Shown piece by piece: positions 9,145 to 17,231 of a stretch of 64,000 nt of DNA (positions within the stretch are counted from its first letter, which is position 1; the number at the start of each line of letters is the position of its first letter). The position numbers and the translations under genes were made by a program. The notes beneath the pieces are model-generated. The model was not told the DNA's origin, did no database searches, and saw nothing but the letters and a program-made list of their open reading frames with translations. The stretch comes from Afifellaceae bacterium (lineage in GTDB: Bacteria > Pseudomonadota > Alphaproteobacteria > Rhizobiales > Afifellaceae), in contig JANQRH010000005.1 of the NCBI GenBank assembly GCA_028284625.1, forward strand, positions 1 through 64,000, read 5' to 3'.

Positions 9145-10353
9145 TTAAAGCCTCAGCGCCATCCGGGCGATGAAGGAGCGCGTGCGCGGTGGCAGCGCGT
9201 AGAACGCATCGCGCATCGCCGGGCCAAGGCGCTTCAATACGAGCGCTGCGTAGAGCCGCCCGCCCAACGTGAGCGGCAGCGCGAAGTCGACGACAGCCAC
9301 CTCGCCGGACTGCCATTCCCGCTTGTTGCGCGAACGCGGCGGCAGCATGTCGTAGCGTGTAAGCCCGGCAGCGATACACCATTCCAGCATCTTCTCCGTC
9401 AGCACGTTGCCGGGGCCGAGCTTGGCGAAATCCTGGTGATAGGCGCCGAGATAGAGGTGGTAGGCGTTGCGGTGACAAAAGCCGACTTCAAGCGCGGCCG
9501 TGCGGCCGTCAAGCGTCAGCTTTGCCACAACCACGCGGAGCGGCGCGTCGGCCGCGCTCATCGTCTGCGCAAGGTCGGTGAGACATTGCGTCGTCTCCGG
9601 CCGCATGAACGCTCGACTGACGCGGCCCGTGCTCAGGAGCCAATCGCGCTTCAGGGCAAGCGCTTCGACAAGCCAGGCCTCGGCCTCTTGGGCATTGGCA
9701 GCGACGTGGAACGCGACATCACCTTTCTTGGAAAGCGAACGAACGCGCTTCCTCTGCTGCCGGACGACCCGTGGCTTGCGCGTCGACCAGATGCCCTCCA
9801 TGCCGCCGCTGAGATCGGAATAGGGCGCACCCTCAGCCCAGGAGAGTGGGGTGGTGCCGTTGAGAGCTGTGCGCAGCGCGCTGTCGGCGCGCACGCGCTC
9901 AAGCGAGACCACATCGGGGCGGATCGTATCGGCCAGCATATCCAGAGCGGCCTTGAACACCGGCGCGGGGTCGTAGTCGGGATCGACGAGCACGTCGTCA
10001 TATTGCGCAATCGGAACCCCGGCGCCCGAGGCAACACGGAACAACCCGCGACGCTCGACAAAAAGCGGCCAGATGAGAACCGGGCGTTCGTCGTGGCGTA
10101 CGACAAGGGTCGCCAGCGATCCCGCCCGGCCGCGGGCAAAGCGCCGCGCCCATGCCGTCAGAAGGGCAGGGGTCTGGAAGAGGACCGTCCCGTTTTGCAG
10201 ACTTGCCAGGCGCTGCCAGTCCGCGTGCAACTCGGCATAGCCTTCAATGCCGAAAAGCACGTCTGCGACGAGCACATTTTGGAATGTGGTGCGCTTCGTT
10301 GTCCTTGTGACAACGCTTTGCTGGGCGATGCCCGGTAGGGCTAGCTCGCTCAT
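9145..10353 (-). CDS. GNAT/FemAB-like acetyltransferase (CelD/BcsL type)
   Basis: 402 residues with the two-lobed layout of the Acetyltransf_6 family: an N-terminal half (DWQRLASLQNGTVLFQTPAL) and a C-terminal GNAT half with EVGFCHRNAYHLYLGAYHQDFAKLGPG, where LGAYH and the following GPG-type turn are the most family-like parts. Members add acyl or aminoacyl groups in polysaccharide or cell-envelope synthesis; the substrate here cannot be told. It converges with the ferredoxin reductase gene (33-base gap). ATG at 10353. Confidence 0.7.
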   Translation of the reverse strand: MSELALPGIAQQSVVTRTTKRTTFQNVLVADVLFGIEGYAELHADWQRLASLQNGTVLFQTPALLTAWARRFARGRAGSLATLVVRHDERPVLIWPLFVERRGLFRVASGAGVPIAQYDDVLVDPDYDPAPVFKAALDMLADTIRPDVVSLERVRADSALRTALNGTTPLSWAEGAPYSDLSGGMEGIWSTRKPRVVRQQRKRVRSLSKKGDVAFHVAANAQEAEAWLVEALALKRDWLLSTGRVSRAFMRPETTQCLTDLAQTMSAADAPLRVVVAKLTLDGRTAALEVGFCHRNAYHLYLGAYHQDFAKLGPGNVLTEKMLEWCIAAGLTRYDMLPPRSRNKREWQSGEVAVVDFALPLTLGGRLYAALVLKRLGPAMRDAFYALPPRTRSFIARMALRL

Positions 10354-10485
10354 CGAATGGCTCCGCCGGTGGTGCGGTCAAAGCCTTATCAGCGACCGGT
10401 TTCCGACGGCTAAAATGCCTCCGTTTAACCTTTCTACATGGTTACTGGATTGTGAAGTCGGCGCCATGCGCCGATCACGCGCCGT

Positions 10486-12549
10486 TCAGGCCGAGGCCCG
10501 ACGGGCAGCGCGTCCGCGCCTGCGCCGGCCATCGCCGGCCGCGCCTGAGCCCGCCGAATCCGGCGGGGTCGGAAGCGTGATCTCGGCCGCCAGATTGGGG
10601 AACGGCTCCGTCTTGTTAGGAAACGCCATGGCGCTGACGAAGTGCTCCTGGAAGCGGGGCTCAAGCGCCGTCTCGATCTTCTCAATCCGGCGCACAAGTT
10701 CCTCGATCTCTTGGCGGTAGCCTTTGTTGAGCAAAGCCATGCGCGCGCCCGTGCCCGCGGCATTTCCAACGCCGGCTATCTTGTCGAGCGGACAGTCGGG
10801 GACGAGCCCGATGACCATGGCGTATTTGGGATCGATGTAGTTTCCGAACGCGCCGGCAAGCCTGATCCGGTCGACGCGATCGATGCCGAGCCTGTCCATC
10901 AATAGCCGCGTGCCGGCATAAAGTGCGGCCTTGGCAAGCTGGATGGCGCGCACATCGGTCTGCAGGATCAGGATGTCCTGCGTGCGCTTGGCGTCATCGC
11001 CACGCCACAGCACATACGAGAAGGTCCGGCCGGTCTGCACGATCCGATCGCTCTTGGCAGCGAACGCGCCGTCGATCACGCCGTCGGCGTTGATGATCCC
11101 GGCCAGGAACATCTCACCGATCACCTCGATAATCCCGGAGCCGCAGATGCCGGTGACGCCGACGCCCTCGGTGTTCTCAGCAAACGAGGGGTCGTCCGAC
11201 CATTCATCGCAGCCGATGACCTTGATGCGCGGTTCCAATGTCGCACCGTCGATACGGACGCGTTCGATCGCACCGGGCGCTGCGCGCTGCCCGCCGGAAA
11301 TCTCCGCCCCCTCAAACGCCGGCCCGGTGGGGGAGGAGGCGGCGACCAGCCGGTCCTTGTTGCCGAGCACGATCTCCGCATTGGTGCCGACATCGACCAA
11401 GAGTGTGATGTCGTCGCTGCGATGCGGTCCCTCCGCCAGCGTCGCGCCGGCGGAGTCCGCGCCGACATGCCCGGCAATGCAGGGGAGCGTGTAGACGCGC
11501 GCGCCTTCGTTGACAGGCAGACTGAGATCGCTGGCGCGCAGATTGAGCGCGTCGGAAACGGTCAGCGCGAAAGGCGCGCCGCCAAGCTCGGTCGGATCGA
11601 TGCCGAGGAACAGATGATGCATGATGGGATTGCCGACGAACACGCAATCCACAATGTCGTCCGCCACGATGCCGGCCTCCGAACAGACCTTGCCGATCAA
11701 GACGCCGATTGCGTCGCGCACGGCCTCCGTCATTGCCTCACGCCCTTGCGGGTTCATCATGACGTAGGAGACGCGGCTCATCAGGTCTTCGCCGAAGCGG
11801 ATCTGCGGGTTCGGCGCGCCGGCCGAGGCCAGGATGCGTCCGGAGAGCAACGAAGAGAGGTGGCAGGCGATGGTCGTTGAGCCGATATCGACGGCAATGC
11901 CGCAGGCGAAATTGTGGAGGCCCGGCCACAGCGCGATCACCTCCGCGCCGCCCGGGCCGACGTTGACAGCGGCGGTGACCTTCCACTCGCCCTCGCGCAG
12001 CACGCCCTGCAGCTGCGGCAGAAGCGCAAAGTCGATACGCGGCGCCTCGAAGTGCCATTGATCGGCAAGCGCCTTTAAAAGCCGATCGGCGTCGCCGAGC
12101 GGCTTCTCCATGTCCGGCTCTTCGACCTCCACGTAGCAAAGCTGCGTCGCCGGATCGCGCTCAATGGCGCGGGTTTCGGCGCGCTTCCTGACGATCTGCC
12201 GGTTGATCTGCACGTCCTGCGGCACGTCGACCACGAGATCGCCTTGGATCAGGGCGGAGCAGGAGAGGCGCCGCTGTTCGGCCAGCTCCCCGCGCTTGGC
12301 GACATAGCGTGCCTCTGTTTCTGAAAACGCCGACAGGTGGTCGTGCGAGGAGGTGATGGCGTGCTTGGCGAACTGGCCTTCCGCAACTTGGATCTGGCAG
12401 CGCCCGCAGATGCCGCGCCCGCCGCAGACGGATTCAATGTAGACGCCGAGCGACCGCGCTGCATCGAGCACCGGCGTGCCGTGCGCAAAACGCCCCCGCC
12501 GCCCCGACGGCATAAAAAGGACCAGCGCGTCTTTGTCGGAGGTGGTCAC
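10486..12549 (-). CDS. Reductive activator of corrinoid protein (RACo/RamA-like, DUF4445)
   Basis: 687 residues. An N-terminal [2Fe-2S] ferredoxin domain has ligands Cys42, Cys48 and Cys51 (VCGGRGICGRC) and Cys97 (RRLSCS). A linker leads to an ASKHA-type ATPase domain with GIAVDIGSTTIACHL and DVGTNAEIVLGN. RACo proteins use ATP to reduce inactive Co(II) corrinoid back to Co(I). The start is GTG at 12549, overlapping the stop of the upstream DUF559 gene as GTGA; no good ribosome-binding site precedes it, and the DUF559 unit sits immediately upstream. The last 15 residues (GRRRRGRAARRASA) form a basic tail also found in other proteins of this locus. It ends the one-carbon operon. Confidence 0.88.
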   Translation of the reverse strand: MTTSDKDALVLFMPSGRRGRFAHGTPVLDAARSLGVYIESVCGGRGICGRCQIQVAEGQFAKHAITSSHDHLSAFSETEARYVAKRGELAEQRRLSCSALIQGDLVVDVPQDVQINRQIVRKRAETRAIERDPATQLCYVEVEEPDMEKPLGDADRLLKALADQWHFEAPRIDFALLPQLQGVLREGEWKVTAAVNVGPGGAEVIALWPGLHNFACGIAVDIGSTTIACHLSSLLSGRILASAGAPNPQIRFGEDLMSRVSYVMMNPQGREAMTEAVRDAIGVLIGKVCSEAGIVADDIVDCVFVGNPIMHHLFLGIDPTELGGAPFALTVSDALNLRASDLSLPVNEGARVYTLPCIAGHVGADSAGATLAEGPHRSDDITLLVDVGTNAEIVLGNKDRLVAASSPTGPAFEGAEISGGQRAAPGAIERVRIDGATLEPRIKVIGCDEWSDDPSFAENTEGVGVTGICGSGIIEVIGEMFLAGIINADGVIDGAFAAKSDRIVQTGRTFSYVLWRGDDAKRTQDILILQTDVRAIQLAKAALYAGTRLLMDRLGIDRVDRIRLAGAFGNYIDPKYAMVIGLVPDCPLDKIAGVGNAAGTGARMALLNKGYRQEIEELVRRIEKIETALEPRFQEHFVSAMAFPNKTEPFPNLAAEITLPTPPDSAGSGAAGDGRRRRGRAARRASA

Positions 12550-12998
12550 GGGCTGCTGTTTCGCTCAAGCCTCTGGCGAGAGGCACTGCGCGATTCCCCT
12601 CCCCCTTGTGGGGAGGGGTTAGGGGAGGGGCTCTTGAGGTAAGGACGCACGGCCTCCTCAATTGGTGCAAACGCCTTCTCAGCATTCGCAACAGCGTCTG
12701 CATCGTTGACTCGGATGACCGTGAATCCCTGCGACCTCAGAAAGTCGTCACGCCGGGCATCTTGCCCCGCGCGACCGGGAAGACGATGCGAGGCGCCATC
12801 CACCTCCACCACGATGCGTGCGGAGAGCCAGGCGAAGTCGACGACGTAGGGCCCGATCGGCGCCTCGCGACGGAAGTGGGCGCCAAGCGGTCGGAGTGCG
12901 CGGAGATAGTCCTGCATGGCCTTTTCGCCGAGCGTCCGTGACTTGCGCAGCTTGCGGGCGCGGCTGCGGGTTCTCTTTTCAATGTTGGAGTGCGGCAT
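12546..12998 (-). CDS. DUF559 endonuclease-like protein, copy 2
   Basis: 150 residues from ATG 12998 (MPHSNIEKRTRSRARKL). The core FRREAPIGPYVVDF and VVEVDGASH holds the expected acidic residues (VDF, ExD) of a Vsr-like nuclease; a helical Glu in LGEKAMQDYL is also conserved. There is no native stop: after VRPYLK the frame runs through the flanking REP, which encodes SPSPNPSPQGGG, and stops only at 12546, overlapping the GTG start of the RACo gene. Frames beginning farther upstream (from 13232) include REP-encoded residues and are unlikely. Function unknown; DNA nicking or repeat mobilisation is a guess from the fold and context. Confidence 0.75.
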   Translation of the reverse strand: MPHSNIEKRTRSRARKLRKSRTLGEKAMQDYLRALRPLGAHFRREAPIGPYVVDFAWLSARIVVEVDGASHRLPGRAGQDARRDDFLRSQGFTVIRVNDADAVANAEKAFAPIEEAVRPYLKSPSPNPSPQGGGESRSASRQRLERNSSP

Positions 12999-13046
12999 CC
13001 CCGGATTACCCCTCCCCCAGCCCCTCCCCACAAGGGGGAGGGGGGT
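12595..13046. mobile_element. REP-DUF559-REP composite unit, copy 2
   Basis: Inverted repeats flank the DUF559 gene: left arm 12595-12635 and right arm 13008-13046. Reverse-complementing the left arm gives CCCCTCCCC-TAA-CCCCTCCCC then ACAAGGGGGAGGGG; the right arm reads the same with CAG for TAA, about 33 of 35 bases identical. The unit lies between the methyl-THF methyltransferase and RACo genes of one operon and places REP DNA about 45 bases before the RACo start. No target-site duplication was recognised. Confidence 0.65.
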
Positions 13047-13078
13047 TCCGCGAGAGCCAAGCCCACACGTCGCGTGTC

Positions 13079-14053
13079 CTATCCGCCCATCCGGGCCCGA
13101 CGCGCTTCGCGGCCGCCGCGGCGACGGCCGGCTTGCGGTGCGGAAGCATCGCCGGCATTGCCGGACGGCGCTGCAGCGGACGCCGCGCTCGCCGGCGCGT
13201 GGTCGCGGTAGGTCTGAATCCAGTTCATGCAATCCGGGTCCGTGCCCATCAGCACGTCAGCCGCATGCACCGCTTCGATCTCCTGCGGGCGGAGCGGGTT
13301 CATGATCGCCGAGGTCATGCCGCAGGCGATCGCCATGGGCAGGAACGACGCGTTGATGCCGTGACGATGCGGCAGGCCGAAGGAGATATTCGACGCGCCG
13401 CAGCTTGTATTGACCTTCAGTTCGTCGCGAAGCCGCCGCACCAGCGCGAAGACCTGCTGGCCGGCGGTGCCCATGGCGCCGATCGGCATCACCAACGGGT
13501 CGACGACGACATCCTCTGCCTTGATGCCATGATCCATGGCGCGCTCCACGATCTTCTTGGCAACGGCAAAGCGCACGTCCGGGTCTTCGGAGATGCCGGA
13601 TTCGTCGTTGGAAATCGCGATGACCGGCACGTCGTATTTCTTGATCAGCGGCAGGATCGTCTCCAACCGGTCTTCCTCGCCGGTGACGGAATTGACGAGA
13701 GGTCGCCCGACGGCGACTTCAAGCCCGGCCTTCAGTGCTTCCGGCACGGAGGAGTCGATGCAGATCGGACAGTCGACCACGCTCTGAACGACTTTCACTG
13801 TCTCCACTAGAAGCGGCGGCTCCGTCGTGTTGGGATCGACCGCTGTGACGCCAGCATTGACGTCAAGCACCAGCGCGCCCGCCGCCACCTGGTTCACGGC
13901 GTCGGCCTTCACGGTCTCGAAATTGCCCTCAACCATCTCCGCCGTGAGCTTCTTGCGGCCGGTCGGATTGATGCGCTCACCGATCACGCAAAAGCGCTGA
14001 TCGAAGCCGATCACGACTTCCTGTTTGGCCGAGGCCAACACTGTTCGGGTCAT
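13079..14053 (-). CDS. Methyltetrahydrofolate:corrinoid protein methyltransferase (MtgA-like)
   Basis: 324 residues with the pterin-binding TIM-barrel pattern: IGERINPTGRKKL near the start, DVNAGV (pterin-binding Asp/Asn), CIDSSVPEAL, NSVTGEE and VVDPLVMPIGAMG. This is the AcsE/MtgA-type family, which moves a methyl group between a corrinoid protein and tetrahydrofolate; in a demethylation pathway it takes the methyl from cobalamin to THF. It lies between MetF and RACo. After YRDHAP the last ~40 residues are low-complexity, ending GRRRGGREARRARMGG, a basic tail also seen on RACo, both MttBs and the homocysteine methyltransferase. An AT-rich palindrome lies 19 bases upstream. Confidence 0.9.
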   Translation of the reverse strand: MTRTVLASAKQEVVIGFDQRFCVIGERINPTGRKKLTAEMVEGNFETVKADAVNQVAAGALVLDVNAGVTAVDPNTTEPPLLVETVKVVQSVVDCPICIDSSVPEALKAGLEVAVGRPLVNSVTGEEDRLETILPLIKKYDVPVIAISNDESGISEDPDVRFAVAKKIVERAMDHGIKAEDVVVDPLVMPIGAMGTAGQQVFALVRRLRDELKVNTSCGASNISFGLPHRHGINASFLPMAIACGMTSAIMNPLRPQEIEAVHAADVLMGTDPDCMNWIQTYRDHAPASAASAAAPSGNAGDASAPQAGRRRGGREARRARMGG

Positions 14054-14071
14054 AAGCCTGCCTTGCTCCGC

Positions 14072-14091
14072 ATATAAAGGGTTCTTTATAT
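14072..14091. promoter_or_regulatory. Perfect AT-rich palindrome upstream of the MtgA-like gene
   Basis: ATATAAAG-GGTT-CTTTATAT: two perfect 8-base arms around a 4-base centre, in an otherwise GC-rich 54-base gap between metF and the MtgA-like gene. It looks like an operator for a dimeric winged-helix repressor of ArsR type. A CTTTATAT half-site also occurs near 18076-18083, upstream of the corrinoid protein gene at the head of the operon. The regulator is not identified. Confidence 0.55.
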
Positions 14092-14107
14092 CGTTATGTG
14101 ATGGCCA

Positions 14108-15241
14108 TCAAGAGACGGGCGTTTCCGGCTCTTTTGACGGGTCGGCCTCAGTGGCTTGCGCCACCGCCTCCGCCGCCGCGGCAGTCGGTGTGACGGCTTC
14201 CTCCGACAGAACAGCCTGCAAACGCTCCGCGACCATCGCGTCGCCCGGCGTCGCCTGGCGCTGCCACGGTCGGCGGCCCTTAAGCACGCCGGTCTCGTGC
14301 ACGATCTCCGCGACCAGCTCCTCCTGCCGGTAGGCCATCACATGTACGCCTGCGACGCCGGCGATCTCGCGGCATTGCTGGATGATTTCGACGCAGATGT
14401 TCTTGCCTTCGCGCTTCTGGTCTTCTGCCCCCTCAAGGCGGGCGATCACCGCATCGGGAATATGGATGCCGGGCACGTTGGTGCGGATCCATCGCGCCGC
14501 GCGCGCGGAGGCGAGGGGGCCGACGCCGACCAGGATGAAGCATTTTTCGTGCAAGCCCAGATCGCGCACGCGGCGCATGTAATCCTCAAACATCGGCACG
14601 TCGAAGCAATATTGCGTTTGCACGAACTGCGCACCGGCCTCGATCTTCTTGGCGAGCCTCAGTGGGCGAAAATCGAAGGGCGGTGAGAACGGATTGGCGG
14701 CCGCGCCGATGAACACATGCGGCGGCGAGGTGATCTTGCGGCCGGAGAGGAAGCGCTGCTCGTCGCGCATGACGCGCACGGTCTCAAGCAGCGACATGGA
14801 ATCGAGATCAAAGACCGGCACGGCGCCCGGCTGGTCGCCGGCCTGCACGCCGTCGCCGGTGAGACACAGGACGTTCGCCACGCCCATCGCCGCAGCGCCC
14901 AGCACATCGCCTTGGATGGCGATGCGGTTGCGGTCGCGGCAGGCGACCTGCATCACCACCGCATAGCCCATGCGCGTGAGGAGCGCGCAGATGCCGACCG
15001 ACGACATGTGGCAATTGGCTCCAGACGCATCGACAGCGTTGATGGCGTCGACCCAGCCATCGAACACCGCGGCGCGGTCGTAGACGTCCTGCGGGTCGGC
15101 GGAGTCGGGCGGGTTCAGCTCAGCGGTGACGGCGAACTCACCGCGCCTCAACACGCGCTCAAGTCGTCCGCGCGACGTGTGGCCGGCCCGTGGCTCCAGC
15201 GGCAGATGCGCGCCCTCGGGATTGACGTCGAGGTCGGTCAT
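14108..15241 (-). CDS. metF: Methylenetetrahydrofolate reductase (MetF-like)
   Basis: 377 residues, FAD-dependent TIM barrel: VTAELNPPDSAD (N-terminal catalytic Glu region), VQVACRDRNRIAIQGDVLGA-like segment (folate/FAD site), LCLTGDG (Asp contacting FAD), AGAQFVQTQYCFD and FILVGVGPLAS. The usual family length is about 300, so the ~70-residue Ala/Glu-rich C-terminal tail (to PETPVS) is extra. In this operon it may run toward methylene-THF to oxidise the methyl groups released from betaines, though methionine supply is also possible. Its ATG overlaps the stop of the Cys-rich partner gene (ATGA). Confidence 0.88.
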   Translation of the reverse strand: MTDLDVNPEGAHLPLEPRAGHTSRGRLERVLRRGEFAVTAELNPPDSADPQDVYDRAAVFDGWVDAINAVDASGANCHMSSVGICALLTRMGYAVVMQVACRDRNRIAIQGDVLGAAAMGVANVLCLTGDGVQAGDQPGAVPVFDLDSMSLLETVRVMRDEQRFLSGRKITSPPHVFIGAAANPFSPPFDFRPLRLAKKIEAGAQFVQTQYCFDVPMFEDYMRRVRDLGLHEKCFILVGVGPLASARAARWIRTNVPGIHIPDAVIARLEGAEDQKREGKNICVEIIQQCREIAGVAGVHVMAYRQEELVAEIVHETGVLKGRRPWQRQATPGDAMVAERLQAVLSEEAVTPTAAAAEAVAQATEADPSKEPETPVS

Positions 15242-15822
15242 TTAGAGCGCGGCTCGGCTTGCCTAGCCGCCGCCGTCTCTGCCGTAACGCGGAGCCAGGC
15301 GGAGGTCTCACGCAGCGAATGGTCGACCGGTCTTTGCACGGCGAGAATGGCCTCGCCGCCCTTCATCGCGCGGCTGCCCTTCCACGCCTCCACCCACACG
15401 CACGGCATGTCCGGCTCCACCTCGCACATGCCGTCGGCACGTACGCCGCCGCAGGGCCCGTTGCGTAGCCGCTTGGGGCAGTTCATCGGGCACGACATGC
15501 CCGTCGACGACAAGATGCAATGGCCGCACATGCGGCAATCGAACAGAAGGCCCTTGACGCGCCGCTCTACGAACTTCACCGGCGCTTCCGCTCGCTCATA
15601 GCCGACGAGCGTCCAGAACGGATGCAGCTTCAAGAAAAGGCCGGCGAAGGCTTCGTAGAGCCCCTCGAAGAAACGCGCGTTGCGGACCGACCAAAGCCTG
15701 ATCGTATAGGGCTTCTTCAGCCGCCGGGTGACGGAGACGTGTTGCGGCTGGTAATCGCTGGTGCGCTTAGCGCGCCTGCCAGCCGCCGTTATCGACCAAT
15801 TCCCGAAGCCGATCCCTGCCAT
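15238..15822 (-). CDS. Cys-rich MTHFR C-terminal-domain protein (MetV-like)
   Basis: Up to 194 residues. The Cys-rich core LLFDCRMCGHCILSSTGMSCPMNCPKRLRNGPCGG matches the zinc-finger-like MTHFR_C family, found as a partner of MetF in acetogens (MetV) and in corrinoid methyl-transfer clusters. It is probably the MetF partner subunit, and the genes overlap by ATGA. The start is uncertain: ATG 15822 overlaps the upstream gene by 56 bases and no other ATG precedes the conserved core; GTG/TTG candidates are not convincing. Confidence 0.75.
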   Translation of the reverse strand: MAGIGFGNWSITAAGRRAKRTSDYQPQHVSVTRRLKKPYTIRLWSVRNARFFEGLYEAFAGLFLKLHPFWTLVGYERAEAPVKFVERRVKGLLFDCRMCGHCILSSTGMSCPMNCPKRLRNGPCGGVRADGMCEVEPDMPCVWVEAWKGSRAMKGGEAILAVQRPVDHSLRETSAWLRVTAETAAARQAEPRSK

Positions 15823-16069
15823 AGTCGTTCTCCAGGCGGCTCAGCGCTTGCTCCGCTTCCGCCTCAAGGTCATCGCCGCATGGTTCCGGCGCGCCGCGAC
15901 GCCACTCGGCAAGGTAGGCGTCCGTGTCGCTTGCCCCGACACGCATGGCGCAAGCATCGATCGCCTGCACAAAGCGCTCCGGCAGCTCGCGCTTGGCGGC
16001 CTTGCGCCCAGCTTTGACGATCACCTGCGCGGGGATGTCCCGCCAGTAAACAACGATGCGCTCAGCCAT
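15767..16069 (-). CDS. Small Virulence_fact-family protein
   Basis: 100 residues beginning MAERIVVYWRDIPAQVIVKAG, the signature of the small 'virulence factor' family (PF13769). The KRELPERFVQAIDACAMRVG block with its conserved Cys fits too. Such genes are commonly found beside MetF/MTHFR_C and corrinoid methyltransferase genes, so a role in one-carbon metabolism is more likely than virulence; the activity is unknown. It overlaps the next gene by 56 bases if that gene starts at 15822. Confidence 0.7.
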   Translation of the reverse strand: MAERIVVYWRDIPAQVIVKAGRKAAKRELPERFVQAIDACAMRVGASDTDAYLAEWRRGAPEPCGDDLEAEAEQALSRLENDYGRDRLRELVDNGGWQAR

Positions 16070-16100
16070 GTCCTACCTTTACCCGCTCAGCATATGTCAG

Positions 16101-16130
16101 CGCCGCCCCAGGGCGGAGTGCCCGGCGGCG
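16101..16130. other. GC-rich hairpin inside the one-carbon operon
   Basis: CGCCGCC and GGCGGCG arms (7 bp) enclose a 16-base loop, in the ~106-base gap between the DUF1638 gene and the Virulence_fact gene. It has no T-run. It may modulate transcript stability or be a REP remnant. I compared it with cobalamin, SAM-II and SAH riboswitch consensus patterns from memory and saw no match. Confidence 0.3.
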
Positions 16131-16175
16131 ACCTGAGGCAATCTGGTTTGCGACGTGGCTTTTTCAGCTGATTCG

Positions 16176-17231
16176 CTATTCGGCGGGGACGGCGCGTGTT
16201 GTCGCGGTGGGTTCGGCGGGTGCGGATTTCGTCAAGAATGCCCTCAGATCGCCGTACCCGGTGACGCGCTTTTCATAGGCAAGACCGAGCTGCTTGGCCG
16301 CGTCGCGAGCCTTGGTGTCGAGCTCCGGGTCCTCGCTCTGCGCCAGATACACGAGCCGCCGGTAATTGCCGAAATAGGCGTCGCGCAGCTCCGGGTGCCT
16401 GTCGAGGCCGAGCGGCTCGATGACGAAGCTGTCGAACTGGCGGGCAATGAAGTCGGTCAGATAGAACGCGTCCATGTCGGCATCGCCGCGCGCCAGAAAA
16501 GCCTCCGTGCCGGAATAGAAGGCATAGCAATGCGGGCCGGCGATCCGCTCCACGCCTTCCTCCGCACACACCTTGTCGAGTTGCCCTTGCGTCCCGCACT
16601 CGGCGTAGCCGATGAGGATACGCCGATAGCGCTCGCGGTTCTCACGGATGAGGGCGCGCACAGCCGGCGCGATCTTTTCCGGCCGGTTGTGCCAGATCGC
16701 CGGCAGGCAGGTCAGCGCAATGTAGCTCAGCCCGTTCGCCTCAATGATCGCGTTGATCTCCCGCGCCAGCGCCCCGCACGCGATGATGAGAACCTTGTGC
16801 AGCGGCCGTTTAGGTAAACCCTCCCCCCATGAGGGGGAGGGTGGTCGGCGGAGCCGACCGGGAGGGGGGGATGCCTCCGACAAGGCACTGCGGACACGAT
16901 CGAGCACGCGCCCAAGATCGCTCAGAACTTCGCCTTCGGCGAAACGCAAAACGCGGAAGCCTGCGCCCTCCAACCATGATTCTCTTAGCTGGTCCGCCTT
17001 ACGCTGCTCGGAGGATTGATGGAGTGGGCCGTCGGCTTCCACGACGAGCCTTGCTTCAAAACAGACAAAGTCCACAACGTAGGGACCAATAGGAGCTTCG
17101 CGGCGGAACTTCCAACCATCAACCCGTTTTGCTCTGAGCTGATGCCAAAGATCACGCTCGATCCTGGTCGCTGCTGAGCGTCGTTTCCGCGCGAATTCAG
17201 TCTTTGGCGTGGGGATTGCGTTGCGGTTCAT
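16176..17231 (-). CDS. DUF559-DUF1638 fusion protein
   Basis: 351 residues. Residues 1-117 are a full DUF559 nuclease-like domain (FRREAPIGPYVVDF, VVEADGPLH, VLRFAEGEV). Residues ~118-140 are encoded by the flanking REP (PPSPSWGEG). Residues ~140-351 are a complete DUF1638 protein: VLIIACGALAREI, LTCLPAIWHNRPEKI, GYAECGTQG, GPHCYAFYSG, DFIARQFDSFVIEPLG. DUF1638 proteins accompany corrinoid methyltransferase clusters; their reaction is unknown. Between the two domains there is no ATG, GTG or TTG usable for DUF1638 alone (only TTA and CTG leucine codons), so unless CTG is used the DUF1638 protein is made only as this fusion. ATG 17231. Confidence 0.8.
   Translation of the reverse strand: MNRNAIPTPKTEFARKRRSAATRIERDLWHQLRAKRVDGWKFRREAPIGPYVVDFVCFEARLVVEADGPLHQSSEQRKADQLRESWLEGAGFRVLRFAEGEVLSDLGRVLDRVRSALSEASPPPGRLRRPPSPSWGEGLPKRPLHKVLIIACGALAREINAIIEANGLSYIALTCLPAIWHNRPEKIAPAVRALIRENRERYRRILIGYAECGTQGQLDKVCAEEGVERIAGPHCYAFYSGTEAFLARGDADMDAFYLTDFIARQFDSFVIEPLGLDRHPELRDAYFGNYRRLVYLAQSEDPELDTKARDAAKQLGLAYEKRVTGYGDLRAFLTKSAPAEPTATTRAVPAE

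Noticed and set aside
12998-13232. Longer start for the DUF559 copy 2 gene
   Set aside because: The added residues are translated REP and mtgA antisense sequence; homology starts after MPHSN.
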